A stretch of DNA of 64,000 bases from Clusia tigrina (Eukaryota; Arthropoda; Insecta; Diptera; Clusiidae): the NCBI GenBank assembly GCA_920105625.2, contig OV050033.1, forward strand, positions 130,509,821 through 130,573,820, given 5' to 3'. The notes beneath the pieces were generated by a model. The model did no database searches. It saw nothing but the letters and a program-made list of their open reading frames with translations, and was not told where the DNA came from. Position numbers and translations under genes: made by a program. Numbering within the stretch: position 1 is the first letter of the stretch; each line of letters opens with the position of its first letter. Positions 21,901-34,090 of this stretch are shown here, in pieces.

Positions 21901-22744
21901 ACTGGAAAACCTTAAAAAAGTTTGAGAATTGCACCATTCATTAGAGGTATACGAATCAAATGATCACTCAATATCTGTAGACATGTTGGATGGGTTCTTC
22001 ACTTCCTCGTCCCCTGCTTCCACTTATATCAGCTATCAATTAAAAAACAATTTCATTTGTGGATTCATATATTACTTCCTTTCCTAACTTAAAACCAGGA
22101 CAACAAAATTTTGGCAAAGCTTTGTGGTCTTTCAAGGAACTGGAAGCAAACATTCACGACTCATCTGATATTCAGCTTTGTTTGGTCAAGCTTCCCATTT
22201 AGTGAAGTTATGCCAAGCTGTATAATGCTATTCTTAACTCTTATGCCATCAACTGTTTTTGTGTACTTAGATCCTTCCAACTCATGCTTTGATAGTTTAG
22301 TAAAAAAAGCTTTGCTCTGACGTTGGGTTTTGAGCATAGTAACGCGGGTTGTCTTTACCAATGTTTCTTAAAATCAGACCCTGAGTTAATCGACTAAGGG
22401 AGATAATAGTGTTATTTATACGTATAAAGTAACTTAAGACGAACATAATCGAACTAATTTCAGAGTGACAGAAGTAAAGGACACTAAATGAGCCGCAAGG
22501 CTGGAATAACAAATACAAACGGTGTCACTCATGAACACCAACGCCAACCACAAAATCAATATCAATTAATGGGGGCATCAGGAGGAGGTAATTGTGAAAA
22601 ACTAAAGAAATATGAGTAAAGAATGAAACAAGTTTAAAGCGGTTTGGAAAAGTTTAAATCTTAGCCCCGCAAGGTTAAGTCATTGAAAATTCTTTAATTG
22701 AAGCCAATTAAGGCAAAATGAATAATGACAACAAACTGTAAACA
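21901..22744. other. Unassigned spacer
   Basis: AT-rich, nothing recognised. Confidence 0.35.
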
Positions 22745-22890
22745 ACAAGGAGTAAAGAAAAAGGTATCAAAAACAAGAAGTCATAAACAAGGAGTCATAA
22801 ATAAGAAGTCATACACAAGGAGTCATAAATAAAGAGTCATAAGGAAGGATTTATAAAGAGGGAGCCATAAGCAACGAGTCTTAAACAATC
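22745..22890. repeat. ~16-bp tandem repeat
   Basis: About eight imperfect units of the form ACAAGGAGTCATAAAT, variants having AAGAAGTCATA or AAAGAGTCATA. Confidence 0.75.
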
Positions 22891-24305
22891 ATTCATAACG
22901 GTACTAAAATTTTTAAGTATTGATACGCGGCCAAAGGGATATTCCAGGGAACTTTAAAACGGTTGATTTTGCCAGAGAGGGTACTACAATACCGATTCAA
23001 CCTGATAGGTCAAACCTCGGTAGGTGGTGGTCTGAAGATACAGGATGCAAAACAGCTTGACAAACTTGGCCGGAGGTAAATGTCAAGCGCTCAAAAGATT
23101 TATTATCTCTAAATAGACTAATAGACCATAGCAAGTGGCCCAGGGGGACACTGTGAAACAACTCTTTTTTCTGCCGGAGCATCCTCAGCGGTGTCCAGGA
23201 GTCGTACACAGAAATTCTTCACTTTTAACCTTCTTGTCTTTATTTGTTTATTTGTTATTAATTAAACTTCCTGGTTCACAATTATTCTCGGACGATAGTA
23301 GCACAGATGTAAGCAATGCGTCGAATATATATCAAGAGTTGTCTATCCAAGGGGACTGACTGACTTGAAGTGAAGATTATTACGACTGAAATATTTATTT
23401 ACCGATTTTATGTTTTCACTCTGAATGTTTGTTTCAACTGCGAACGCTTGTTATTCCACGTGGGTGAAATTTGTCAATGGATAAACTTCATCTTCACAAA
23501 TGGACCCTAGGTTCGCATGGAAGTAGGCTGGGGATTGTCTCTAACGACTTCTGCAGGAGCTGCATGGATGAGTAGCAGCAATAGTCCATTGAACGCCTGT
23601 TATGCAAATGACCCTCGTTGTCCAGAAGTAGGCGCATTTTCGTGGGTGACCAATTTCTGGACGCCTCGGGAGATATTCCAAATAGAAGATAAGTTCCATC
23701 AACTGATAAGTTCCATTAACAGCTCCGAATAGCTGGAGCTTTGGAAGGGTTTGGGACTTGTGTCTCATAAGTTATCACAAACGTTGGCCTAAGTGCGCCA
23801 CTCTGGCGACCGCTTTACCTAACTACCTAATTGTCGACTTTTAGAAACTTTCATCTTCACAGTACAATGGTTTCCTGTCATCTTATAATTATAGTCCTAC
23901 TCATATAACATATAAGTTCGTACTTGTAAAGAGCAGCTCTATGAAGTATTGGGTGAGATAATAAGTGACTTTACGACTATGGTGACTTAAGTTAAGCCCC
24001 GAATGCATCTCCACGTTTGCTATGAACAGTCATGTAAACAGAGCACTTTTTTCCTTATTCATTTGTTAGTAATTGGTTCTGGACATCTCATCTCAACACC
24101 ATTTGCATCCTGTTCTGCTTGCTTGCTGTTCAGGACACTGTTTTGGGTAAAGTGTTTATAAGGAAGCCCCTTAGGAAGCTATTTTAAAAACTTCAGTACT
24201 TAACCACATTAACGTCTTTATAAAGGCATTTGCAAGATATAAACTTTTGTGTTTCTTGTGTGTGATAAAATGCTCCTAAAATTCTGAACTGAACTTTGAC
24301 CCTGC
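22891..24305. other. Unassigned stretch
   Basis: GC-richer patches at 23000-23210 and 23517-23768 have short open frames on both strands (a - frame at 22997-23209, and a + and a - frame at 23517-23768) but no family I recognise. They may be old transposon coding remnants. Confidence 0.35.
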
Positions 24306-24308
24306 CAG

Positions 24309-24373
24309 GGTATCGACCCTAGCTCTCTGTTTCTATAACATTGCTTCTATACAGTCGTCTTAACTAGAGCTGG
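24309..24373 (-). repeat. tRNA-like pol III promoter (possible SINE head)
   Basis: On the - strand TAGTTAAGACG (24356-24366) fits the A-box consensus TRGYNNANNNG. GGGTCGATACC (24309-24319) fits the B box with one mismatch. Their starts are 47 nt apart, close to tRNA spacing. The arms do not fold into a full tRNA (the acceptor ends do not pair), so a tRNA pseudogene or SINE head is more likely than a tRNA gene. It differs from the SINE at 61290-61480. Confidence 0.4.
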
Positions 24374-26285
24374 AGAATTCATTACCTAAAAATGAACCCG
24401 CTTCGCTTTTAGCACAATCTGCTCTGAACTGTATTCATTCGCAACTAGTTGTGTTTCAGTTCACTTTCAATTCATGAACCACCTCTTCACTAAATTTCCA
24501 ATATTTTCTTCAGCGGTTTACTTCACTTTTGTCTCTAATGTGACTCCAATTTTCTGTTCCATTTGGAATCACATTAAAAGTGTGCGAACTGAACTTTTAG
24601 GAACTCGATACTATTATAATTCAGGAGATGCGAACTGAGCTGTGAGGAGCTCGAAATTCTTGAGCTGCGAACTGTTCTATGGTTCACACATAGAAAGCAG
24701 GCCACTTTTAACTATAGTATACAAACTTCAAAACTTAAATAGTTGACATACCATGGAAGAGCAGTTCCTAAAAGTATGCCAACATTTTCATTCTCATTTT
24801 AACTCAAGTCAGTATAAAAGCGTTATAGCATATTTATAAAATTTGTTAGATATAAGAGCTACTTTAATAGTTAACTGGCAATTTGAGCTTTATATATACT
24901 CCATATAAGACAATATAGCTTATTTATAACAACTTTATAATGTTGCATGACAAATAATTAATAAATAATAATAATCAACTGTCCAAGCTTTCCATTGAAA
25001 GATTTATAACAAATTAATTATAGGATTTGCCAATGAAATATTACTTTAAAAAGTTCTAATCTCCGCCGGTGTCATTGTGGAAATTGAGGACAGAGCCATC
25101 TGTAGCCACATATTCTATATATGGAATGCTTCGTTAGTCTATTCCTCGTACCGTTGTGTAGTCACGTCTCCTTCGGCTTGATCCACATGGAACATCCTCT
25201 GTTGATTTTGCGGAGAGTTATCGAATCTTGGCCTGCCAAATCTCTTCCGGTTGGATCCACTCGGACGGTTCATATCATTTATGTACGTGCTTCATCTGCA
25301 CCCTGAAAACTGCGGGTTAACATCATTACCTTATATGTATATCTCCAGCTGTATACAATTATATATTTCCCCGAATGTGGCTCGGATTGAATGCGTAATT
25401 AAGTGATCAATGTGAACCTAATACTATGTTTGCCACGCCCACATACATAAAGAATTAAGGAATATTAAAAGCATTACCAAAATAAGTCATGTTCAGTACT
25501 GAAATCAAATGGATCTCATATCGCCAAGTTTTAATACCCAAGGTAACTTTAATTCTAAGGGAGAAGTTTGATAATTCATGTCTTGGTAAAGGATATCTCG
25601 TGGTTGTTCAAACTCAACTGCAGGTGTCTGTACTAGTGTTGAAATGATTTTTATGATATAGTTACATATCAACATTCCCACTACCTACAATACCTACTGT
25701 AACTCTCATAAACCTAATTATCCTCTCCCATCCCTCCTTCCACATTCTTTATTTGCTCTTTAACCAATTGACCTGTTTTATTTGAACTCTCTTTCCATTC
25801 CTTTAGTTAGATTCCATTGTTAGTTCTTAAGCTTTTCATTGTGTACTTAGTTTTAAGTATGTTTTTCCTAAAACCATTAATAAAGTTACCTTCGTAAAGA
25901 GAGGATTAATCTTATCATTATTATATTGAACCACTTAAAGTCCATTGGAAGACTTCAATTTAGTTGCCAATTATGCAAAGAGACACAATCTATTAACAGA
26001 GGAATTTTCATTTTGGAATGATTCGTCGCATCGTCATTATTTCCTTTCATTCATTAACTCCTCTCATTCATTAACTCCTTTCCTTCATTAACTCCTTTAA
26101 TTCGTGCAGCAACTTCACTTGATTTTTTTTCTGAATTATCAAGGACTCAAATATATCATTTTCTTACTAACATCCTAAAACTTCAATTCAATCTATTCTA
26201 TTGCTGGTTGGACTCGTTTATAGTAATGATTAAGTTTTCTTCATCTTGGTTTGATTCTGCATTTATAGAATGTGGTTATAATTTA
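24374..26285. other. AT-rich stretch, nothing recognised
   Basis: Includes two repeats of a GCGAACTGAAC-type phrase near 24595 and 24630. No gene was seen. Confidence 0.35.
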
Positions 26286-26289
26286 CTCG

Positions 26290-26620
26290 ACTGACTATGA
26301 TTTTGGTGAACTAGAGATAGTGTGAATATATCAGTCAAACACACTTCAATAGACCGCCAGGAGGATCATCCATTATCAATATGGACTTATATCTTGAAAT
26401 GCAAATCAACACAATTGCTCGATCCTCTATTTGAAGACCATTGAATAAGATGAGTGTTTATATCTTGGGATACTGAGAATATATCAGTTAAATACACTTT
26501 GAATAATTCATTCATCAGGAGGATCATCCTTCATCGATATATATATATGCACGAATACCTTGAAATACCAGTCAACACTATTGCTAGATACGCTCTTTGA
26601 AGACCATTGAATAAGATGTC
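26290..26620. repeat. Imperfect tandem duplication, ~160-bp unit
   Basis: Copy 1 (26290-26450) and copy 2 (26451-26620) share, in order, GTGAATATATCAGT, AGGAGGATCATCC, CTTGAAAT, CAACAC.ATTGCT and TTTGAAGACCATTGAATAAG. Confidence 0.75.
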
Positions 26621-26635
26621 ATGAAGTGATCTGTA

Positions 26636-26709
26636 CTGCATCAATATGTACTTAGTACTAGTCCTGCATCAATATGTACTTAGTACTAGTCCTGCATCAA
26701 TATGTACTT
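26636..26709. repeat. 28-bp tandem repeat, ~2.6 copies
   Basis: The unit begins CTGCATCAATATGTACTTAG. Copies start at 26636, 26664 and 26692 and are identical where complete. Confidence 0.9.
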
Positions 26710-27860
26710 CTGTTGCCAAGTTATCAGAATGTTTATACTGTAATTTTACATCGTCTGGAAGAAATCAGGCTTGTCTGAAATAGTCGAAACTTGCGCTCCG
26801 ACTTTCCTAAGCATATATGTAACTAGCTCTACTTAGTGTCCGAGTGGCTAGTCGTAAATTCTTATCAGTATGCATCCCGTTCTCTTCCAGTGGTATCAGA
26901 AATCTCCTTCCTCTAATATTATGTTATATTGCAGCTAATATCCTTGGTCATCGGGTCATTTTGTAAGCACTCCCTCGTATTCTTTTCAATTTATATCGAC
27001 CCATTTTTTTATGTTTCAAATTGGATTGGGTGTGCAGGACGTTTATTGTAAAGATATCAAAGTCATCACCATTAAATTTCATTTCCGTCCATCATTTTTT
27101 CTAACTCTTGAATGCCTTTAAAATGACAGGAATTTTAAGGACACTGCTTCCATAATCTTCAATAAAAGAGATCCTAAAAATTACTCATACCACCGGAATT
27201 TCTTTATATAAAGAGTTAAAGTAAAGTGGTTCGCGTTGAGGCATTGAAGTTTCATTCAACGAACAAGGATATGAGTATCAATTTGAAAAGCAGCTACTAA
27301 GGGGTATAAAAACGTTGCTACGATCCGTGAAATTATACTTTTTAATCAGCTATCAAAATCAGAACTAACTAAGATACATTTTTAATTCATTTGTTTATTA
27401 TTATTATTTGTTAACATTATATGAGGGACCAGGAATGGATTATGTGAGAATGCCTCTTCCAACAATGTCAGCAGGTCCAGTTGAAAAAATATATCACACT
27501 CTCGGTAGACCAAATGACAACACTCCTTAAGTCATCGTTTCTTTGGGATTAAAAACTGATTGGGATAGGCAAATTCCTTTCTCCTCCCCGAGGAATCCTT
27601 TACATCCATTATTTCTTTTACGATTTATATATAGTGCTCAGATAATGCCAGAGAGACTCGGTGGTATTATGCGTCTAGTACATGTTTGCTACCGATACTT
27701 AATTTATAGTTCGGAAGAGGGAAGGATGATGATGTGATTAGCATATGTTGCCTAGTTTCTTCTTTTCTTCAAATCAATATTCGCATGAATTGTCATCTAT
27801 GATTTGTTATTTCATTGGCAGAGTCCCACCTCATACCATATCACATAAGAGACTCAGTAA
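26710..27860. other. Unassigned AT-rich spacer
   Basis: Nothing recognised. Confidence 0.35.
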
Positions 27861-27866
27861 GAAATC

Positions 27867-28142
27867 GTGGCTTCCGATGACATAGTGGCTTCAAATGATA
27901 TCGTGCCTTTAACTGACAACGTGGCTTCATATGACAATGTGGCCTTAAATGACAAAGTGGCTTCCAATGACATCGTGACTAAAAACGACAACGTGGCTTC
28001 AAATGACAATGTGGCTTTAAAAAAAGTGGCTTCCAATGACATAGAAGCTTCAAGTGACATCGTGACTTCAAGTGACAACGTGCATTAAGTAAGTGGCTTC
28101 CAATCACAGTGTGGCTTCAAATGGCATCATTGCTTCCAATAA
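27867..28142. repeat. 18-bp minisatellite, ~15 units, open on both strands
   Basis: The unit is GTGGCTTCAAATGACAAT with frequent changes in the second half. The period is a multiple of three. The + strand therefore reads as a repeated VASNDN hexapeptide over ~73 codons, and the - strand as repeated MSLEAT or LSFEAT over ~74 codons. A few units are shortened near 28020 and 28085. No start context or neighbouring exon supports translation. Confidence 0.85.
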
Positions 28143-28780
28143 CAATTTATCAAATCTTTTATGCCAGTTCCTTTGCTCAGCACTCCGGTTCATTTTAAGA
28201 GTTTAATTGAAATTTGTTTATGTATGATAAGTTATTTAGGAGTTGGCCTTAGGACTCCATCGCCGTACAATAGATCTTTTTGGTCGCAGTACCTCTTATA
28301 CCTCTAAGCCACACATTACACATTAGATCTCCATCAGACCCAATCTCGTTCTTTCTTTCTTTGATCTGTTATTTAATTCTCATCGTATATTCGTACTCAG
28401 CTAATTATTTCCACATTCATACTTGTCTACAGATTGATATGTTCATGGCATTCCAGCATCAATTTGTTATGAATAATTAAGTTGGCTTCAATGCCGGATT
28501 GAATCTCAAACTTTATGTCACCCTATTTTTAGTTGCCTTCTGTTGAGTTTTTATCGTACCTTCTTTCACTGCATGAAGTTCAGTTGTAAAAATATGAGTA
28601 CATATATGATTTTTTCGTAGAATGCATGCATAATGGGTATCTTGAATGAAAACACTCCTGCGACTACACTGTTAGAGGATTTAGAGGTGTTCTTATAGAA
28701 ACTACTTTGATTTGATTCCCTTTATAATCGAATATGTATGTTAACCCTATTCTCTTTCAAAGACTGAGTACTGGGTTTAT
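28143..28780. other. Unassigned spacer
   Basis: Nothing recognised. Confidence 0.35.
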
Positions 28781-28782
28781 TT

Positions 28783-28956
28783 GATTACTACTTTGGATCA
28801 TATCCTTCTTTTATATTACTTCATTATGATCAAAGTAAAGGATCTTAAGATATGAAGAACACCTTCTTTAAGTTCACAGACTTATTTAATTACTACTTTG
28901 GATCATATCCTTCGACTACAAAAATTATCAAAGTAAAGGATCTTAAAATATGAAGA
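28783..28956. repeat. ~100-bp tandem duplication with internal inverted repeat
   Basis: TTACTACTTTGGATCATATC starts at 28785 and again at 28890. ATCAAAGTAAAGGATCTTAA starts at 28829 and 28927 (second copy one difference shortly after). TACTTTG(G)ATC and GATCAAAGTA in each unit are inverted, so each copy could form a hairpin. Confidence 0.7.
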
Positions 28957-30670
28957 TTACGTTATTTTTAATAACTGGCAGTTCTCCTGATTGAATCAGT
29001 AAAACCAAATCTAAGCTTGCAATAGATTAACAGATGCACAAATTGAAAAATAGCAATAGTGTCCGTTTAGAGCTCCGATTTTGCTGATGAATTATATGAA
29101 ATTATTTCGAAGTTTTTGTGTCCAGTGCTATGTATGTTCGTATACGACTCTGAGCTTCCGCCTTAGAGCAATCCACAGTTTAGAACAAACGGAAACCTTA
29201 TCATTATTTTCTCAATTCTCACATCAATAAAGTTATCATTATCATGTAATTATCCTGGTTTAAAGCCATGGTTCAAGTGTTATTAAGGGTTCAAGTGTTA
29301 GAAGAAGAATAATATGCCTATGTTGCAGCGTGATTGTTCCAATTATTAAAAGGCAGACCAGCCTTCCGTCATTAGATAGCCACAATTGTGCAGAACTTTG
29401 ATTGATCGTTTCCCAGGAGACAAAAGATCTTTGAAGTATACTCGTACTGTGCAGGAAACATTTCAGATCTATAGTGACTCTACGGAAGTTAGACCACAAT
29501 TAATTCCCATAAATAGATAGATAACTGCTCCAAAGCTATTTGGTGGCCTTCTTTCTGATGTTCTAAATCTTCCCAGTTCGATTTTTGTCTCCTTGCATAC
29601 CTCTTCCTTGTAAATGCGGGGGTGGTCATCACCAGAGGTATATCATCCGAGGCTTCTTTAACTTCGTTTTCACTGGAACAGATTTTTCCGTAGCGGATTC
29701 CAAACCCAACGCACAACCCTAAGCTAGGGAGAGTTTTTATTAGGAGGTGGTAAAAAAAAACCCGTTTTGGGAATATGGACCCAGCAGTACCTATAGTACT
29801 CCTCCGCCATCGTACCTAAAGTGCGGAAACACAACCTAGCCTCGCACACTTTGATGAACTCTTAAACCGAATATGTCACAGTGGCCTCACGAAAGTTCCC
29901 TCTCTCGTTGGCGCTGACCTAAGATGCCATATGGATTAGGTGACAAATCTTCACTTAGGTTGCTCAGGTGTGGCAAGGGAGCATATATGCGGTAGAGTAG
30001 GGTGTGGAGGTGAGAGTAGGAAGAGTTAAGAGGCATGAGCTGTTAGTAGCAGGAACCCTAATGTGAACCAATCCCCTCCAACCTGCAACCTTTATACAAA
30101 TAGATATTGTATTTAATACCTTATGGTTTCATTAATGAAATTGTTGTGGTTTGCGACTCATGGCAAGTCCCTCTTCCTAGCAGCATTTCCAGCGTATTTG
30201 CGTAGCTTCCTATTCATTATCATTGTTTTATCATCAACTTAGCGTACCAGAGTAGTTTTTTATGGTTATTTGGAAAGTCATCAGATAGAATTGTGCTCAC
30301 AAATTGTTGCAAGTAATTTGGTGATGTTTTATGCGATGAGAGGGTGAGTATTCATTTCTTTAATAGTTTTCTCATATAGCAAGGTAGATCACAGAGGTAG
30401 AGTAGGGGGAGGTGCATTGCAATAGAAACCAATTTCAACCCTTTCCGTTTACTGGCCTTAATTGTGCAGTGTTTTATTCTCCCTTTGGTATTGACATGGC
30501 AAATTAGTGTCATTTTCATAGTCAATCGTGTATGTGACATGTCAAATATCAAAGAAAACCCCATTCTAAATGACGACTTAGAACTCAATGGCATAATGTT
30601 CATATATAATTGTAGAAAACCTTTATGAAAACATAGGTATGTATATATACATATAATCACGTATGTTACT
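28957..30670. other. Unassigned stretch
   Basis: A GC-richer patch at 29480-29960 has a 75-codon - strand frame (29489-29716), but no family is recognised. It may be an old non-LTR remnant. The rest is AT-rich. Confidence 0.35.
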
Positions 30671-30675
30671 GAATA

Positions 30676-30812
30676 TGTCACACTTAGGGGGACGTGGGTT
30701 CGAATCCTGCCCCGGGCATGGTTTTAAAAATGCTTCTATCTACATATTTTTCTTTTTGAGTCGAAGGCCTCATTCTCTTAACCTTATGGTGCAAAGTATA
30801 ATAATAATAAAT
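30676..30812 (+). mobile_element. tRNA-derived SINE, copy 1 (5'-truncated)
   Basis: GGGTTCGAATCCTGCCCC is a B box with the T-arm of a tRNA. The tail after it (TTTTAAAAATGC, GAGTCGAAGGCCTCATTCT, TTAACCTTATGG, then an ATAATAATA run) matches, in the same order, the - strand of 61290-61480. The 5' part with the A box is degenerate here. Confidence 0.7.
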
Positions 30813-31070
30813 CTGAATATGTATCCTTTTTATATATTGCAACGAACAATAGAAATACAAAATAAAATACATCCCACATAATTGCAAATTTGTGTGCCTT
30901 CATTTATCGTACTGCTTAAGTGCTTCCTGTGGCACAAATGCTGCTTTGCATGTACAGAAAGAAGTCAACGCAATCTGCATTTTTGATTGTTCGTTCTTGC
31001 CTCTCTCTTCAGCTTTTTATAATCTTTGAATACGTAATTTCCTTTTTAACGCTTTTGACTTTTGTTGCAA
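30813..31070. other. Unassigned spacer before the GC-rich island
   Basis: Nothing recognised. Confidence 0.3.
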
Positions 31071-31308
31071 GAACGCAATCAACTAACAACAACAACAACA
31101 ACAATAACACGAATAAGAAGAAGAAGATGAATGCAAACAGACACGTTCGTTGGAATTTACACAACCCAAATGCGAGCGAGTCGTTTCGAGTCGAGTCGAG
31201 TAGTTGGGTTGGGTTGAGGCGAGTTGCCGTGGATGCCTATGTCGATGCCGTGGCCGCTGTCGATGCGGTGGCCGCCGCCACTGACATAGTCGTTGAATAG
31301 CAGCGACG

Positions 31309-31316
31309 TTGACGTC
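31309..31316. promoter_or_regulatory. CRE palindrome TGACGTCA
   Basis: A perfect 8-bp match to the CREB/ATF site, inside the GC-rich island. Confidence 0.5.
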
Positions 31317-32204
31317 AGCAGCACCGTATTTTTTACGTTACAATAATAAAAATATCTCTCTTCATCATAGGCACTTTTGCGCCTTCGATGCTCCTTCGGT
31401 TGCATTACACCACCACCGCACCTACCAACGACGACGTCGACGCAACGAAAATTTATAAAAAAACGACATTTTTCAAACTAAATCCACAACCAAGAAACGA
31501 ACGAACTAACATGAGCCGAATGCCTACGTACGAACCGAACGAACCAAACGAGGCGTAAAAAACGATGACGCGGCATAGAGAAGAAAAGTGAAAGAAATGA
31601 TTATTAACGTTAATTCTGTCATTCTATGAGCGTTCGTTTCGCTTACAGAATGAATGAATGTGCATGAATGTGAGGCTACGCGCCACTTGGAAACCCAAAT
31701 GCCGAGACAAACTAAAACTATCCAAGCAAACGGGACAACGAGGCAAACAAACGCAAATAACAGCAACAACAACGACGACGCAAGCACACGGAACAGCGGC
31801 CGTCAGTCGGTAGTAGGTAGGTGGATATGGCGTTGACGCAGCCGCAACGTCAGCAGCGCGGCGTCGACGTTGTCAGCGGCACAGCGTCGATCGTGCTGCT
31901 GCTTTTGTAGCTTAGGCAGGCAGGCGCAGGCAAACAGCCAAACGGACAGTGCCACTTTTCCACGCTTTGTTGCACTGATTTGGAAAACTACATGCGATAT
32001 TTATGTAAAATAAACTACGATTTTGCGTTTATTGTTTGATGGCGGTGTTGAGCGTTCTCGCCGGCACAAACCCAGGTGCAGATACCCTGCCATGAAGCAG
32101 CAGCAGCACTTAGCACCAGTACGCCAACGGCAATAGTGTCACTCGTTGTAGGCAGCCATTTTGAAATTTATCATGTTATACACTTTATTTTGTTGGTGGT
32201 TTTG

Positions 32205-32330
32205 TTGTAGACTGTTGTTGTTGTTGTTATTGTACTCGTTGTTGTTTACTTTATGTTGTTGTTCTCATTGTTGTTGTTGTGGTAATTGTTGTTGTTGTGG
32301 TGGTTGTTGTTGTTGTTGTTGTTGTGGGTG
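32205..32330. repeat. (GTT/TTG)n trinucleotide tract
   Basis: Long runs of GTTGTT interrupted by TACTC and GTGG. The + frame is Cys- or Leu-rich and is not taken as coding. Confidence 0.8.
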
Positions 32331-33132
32331 TGGCTGTTTCAATCATAACTTTGATAATGCCATTTCATTGCTGTATCTCTGAAAGTACTCGTAAATAGTT
32401 CGCTCTGCTTTGTTGTTTCTAATTTGCAGCTCTGCTATGACAGCATGTGATTCTGCCTCTGCCTCTGCCACCGCCACTGCTACGGCTGCTCCAGCTGTGA
32501 GTACATTTGCCTCTCTAGCATTTGCTTTAAGGAATTCTTTCTTAGAACTTAAGAAATAAATATGTACTTGTGTCATAAAAAATTTATTATTATGTTATTC
32601 ATTCCAGCTTTTGCTGCATGAAAAGGATATTTTTCTTTATTTCATTTCATAATTTTGCCTGTTTGAGAGCTCCGCCACGGTCCATTTGTGTATTAATTAA
32701 AATTGATAGCCTGCTCCTTCTGGCCGTTTGGGTCGGGCACCGGTGTGGGGGTTTTTATTGGGACTAAGTAGGTAGTGCCTACATTTTTGCCACCAGTAGC
32801 TCATTGTTCGCTTTGTTGTAGGCAACGGACTCCCAGCAACCCACACGTATACATAATTTAGTGAATGATGGTATTAATAAATGTGCGTTGAGCGTTTGTC
32901 ACCTTCCTCGTTTCCCTATCTACATGGCGTACTCGTACATATGTAGATATGTACAAATGTACATATGTATATGTAGCTAAGCCTTATACTAATAATTCGT
33001 TTTCTTAACGTCATTTTTGCTTTGATTTGATTTCGGTTTCGGTTCTCATTTTTGTCGCCTCCATCGTCGGCGCTATCACCGCTCGGCCTGAAGCAATTTT
33101 TCGCTTGTACTGGTTTTTAAATCGATAAATGC

Positions 33133-33140
33133 TGACGTCA
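33133..33140. promoter_or_regulatory. CRE palindrome TGACGTCA (second)
   Basis: A second perfect copy, in a GC-richer block that follows ATCGATAAA. Confidence 0.5.
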
Positions 33141-33454
33141 TTCAGCCTGCTGTGCTCGCTCACAGACCTTGATTTAATTGATTTGTTGTATTTTAAATTA
33201 GTCTCAACTTAATTACACCAATTTTAAATAGAACCACTAATCTTTTATGGAGTTTTTGTGTCCCATATTGAATTTCTTATGGTAGAAAATTTAAAACAAA
33301 CTCTTATTAAGAACTCAATTGAATTGAATTATGTTAAAAAGGACATTGAAACTGTAGTTGAATGCTGGATACAGTATAGTATCTGATAGAAATTTAGGAT
33401 ATGAATAAAGTAGTATATGAATAATATAAAATTTGTATAGTACGAATTATAAAT

Positions 33455-33650
33455 GATATAACTTTAGGAGAAGACCTTCTATTTAATCTGAAATTCATAT
33501 AGTAAGAGATATAACTGATATAACTTTAGGAGATGACCTTCTATTTAATCTGAAATTCATATAATATTACATATAATTGATATAACTTTACCTTATATTT
33601 AATCTGAAATTCATATAGTATGAGATATAACTGATATATCTTTAAGATAT
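33455..33650. repeat. 62-bp tandem repeat, ~3 copies
   Basis: The unit starts GATATAACTTTAGGAGA and contains CTATTTAATCTGAAATTCAT. Starts are at 33455, 33517, 33579 and 33633; the third unit lacks ~8 bp. Confidence 0.85.
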
Positions 33651-34090
33651 GAATAAATACCCCACCAATTTTGTCGAGAATTCATATCCCAAGTTATTTC
33701 AAATACAATATATTCAACATTTCATAGGCACAAACAATTGATCGTCTCCAACGATTGATCTTGAAAAGGAGGCGTATGATACCTATAAGATACATACTAT
33801 ATACTCGCACATACTTAAACATGTATGTATGTACCTATGTACTTGAATTCAAAACCATTCCGCTGATTAGAAACATTACAATAATTTCAAAGATCTTAAG
33901 TCTAAGCTGAATTATTACCCTGTTAATATTTTTATTTAATAATATAATAATGTTAATATTTTAAAATACTTCTAACATAATTATTCTCTGCCTGGAATGA
34001 ATTACAACTGATTTTTACCATTTATATATACATATTATATATTTTATTTATTAACTGCTTATATCCTATGCAAAATAAAATATAAACTTG
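33651..34090. other. AT-rich spacer
   Basis: Nothing recognised. Confidence 0.35.

Larger units (their letters stand above)
31075..33220. promoter_or_regulatory. GC-enriched, TE-poor island, candidate promoter or 5' exon region
   Basis: Within ~30 kb of AT-rich repeats this block stands out. It has many CG dinucleotides (31140-31460 and 31690-31960), AAC/CAA and GTT/TTG triplet tracts at both ends (31080-31130, 32205-32330), Ala-coding GCC runs and no transposon motif. Two perfect CRE palindromes TGACGTCA lie at 31309-31316 and 33133-33140. GCCATTTT near 32155 fits a Pho/YY1 core. Several frames are open but none starts well or shows a domain. I infer a promoter, 5' UTR or enhancer of a host gene whose coding exons lie elsewhere. 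Confidence 0.45.

Noticed and set aside
16343..21922. AAAAAAGTT at 16343-16351 and 21914-21922 as target duplication of the non-LTR element
   Set aside because: The left copy is separated from the poly(T) by ACTG and the motif is too simple to be convincing.
32161..32382. 73-codon Cys-rich + frame
   Set aside because: Produced by the GTT/TTG tract, with no other coding sign.
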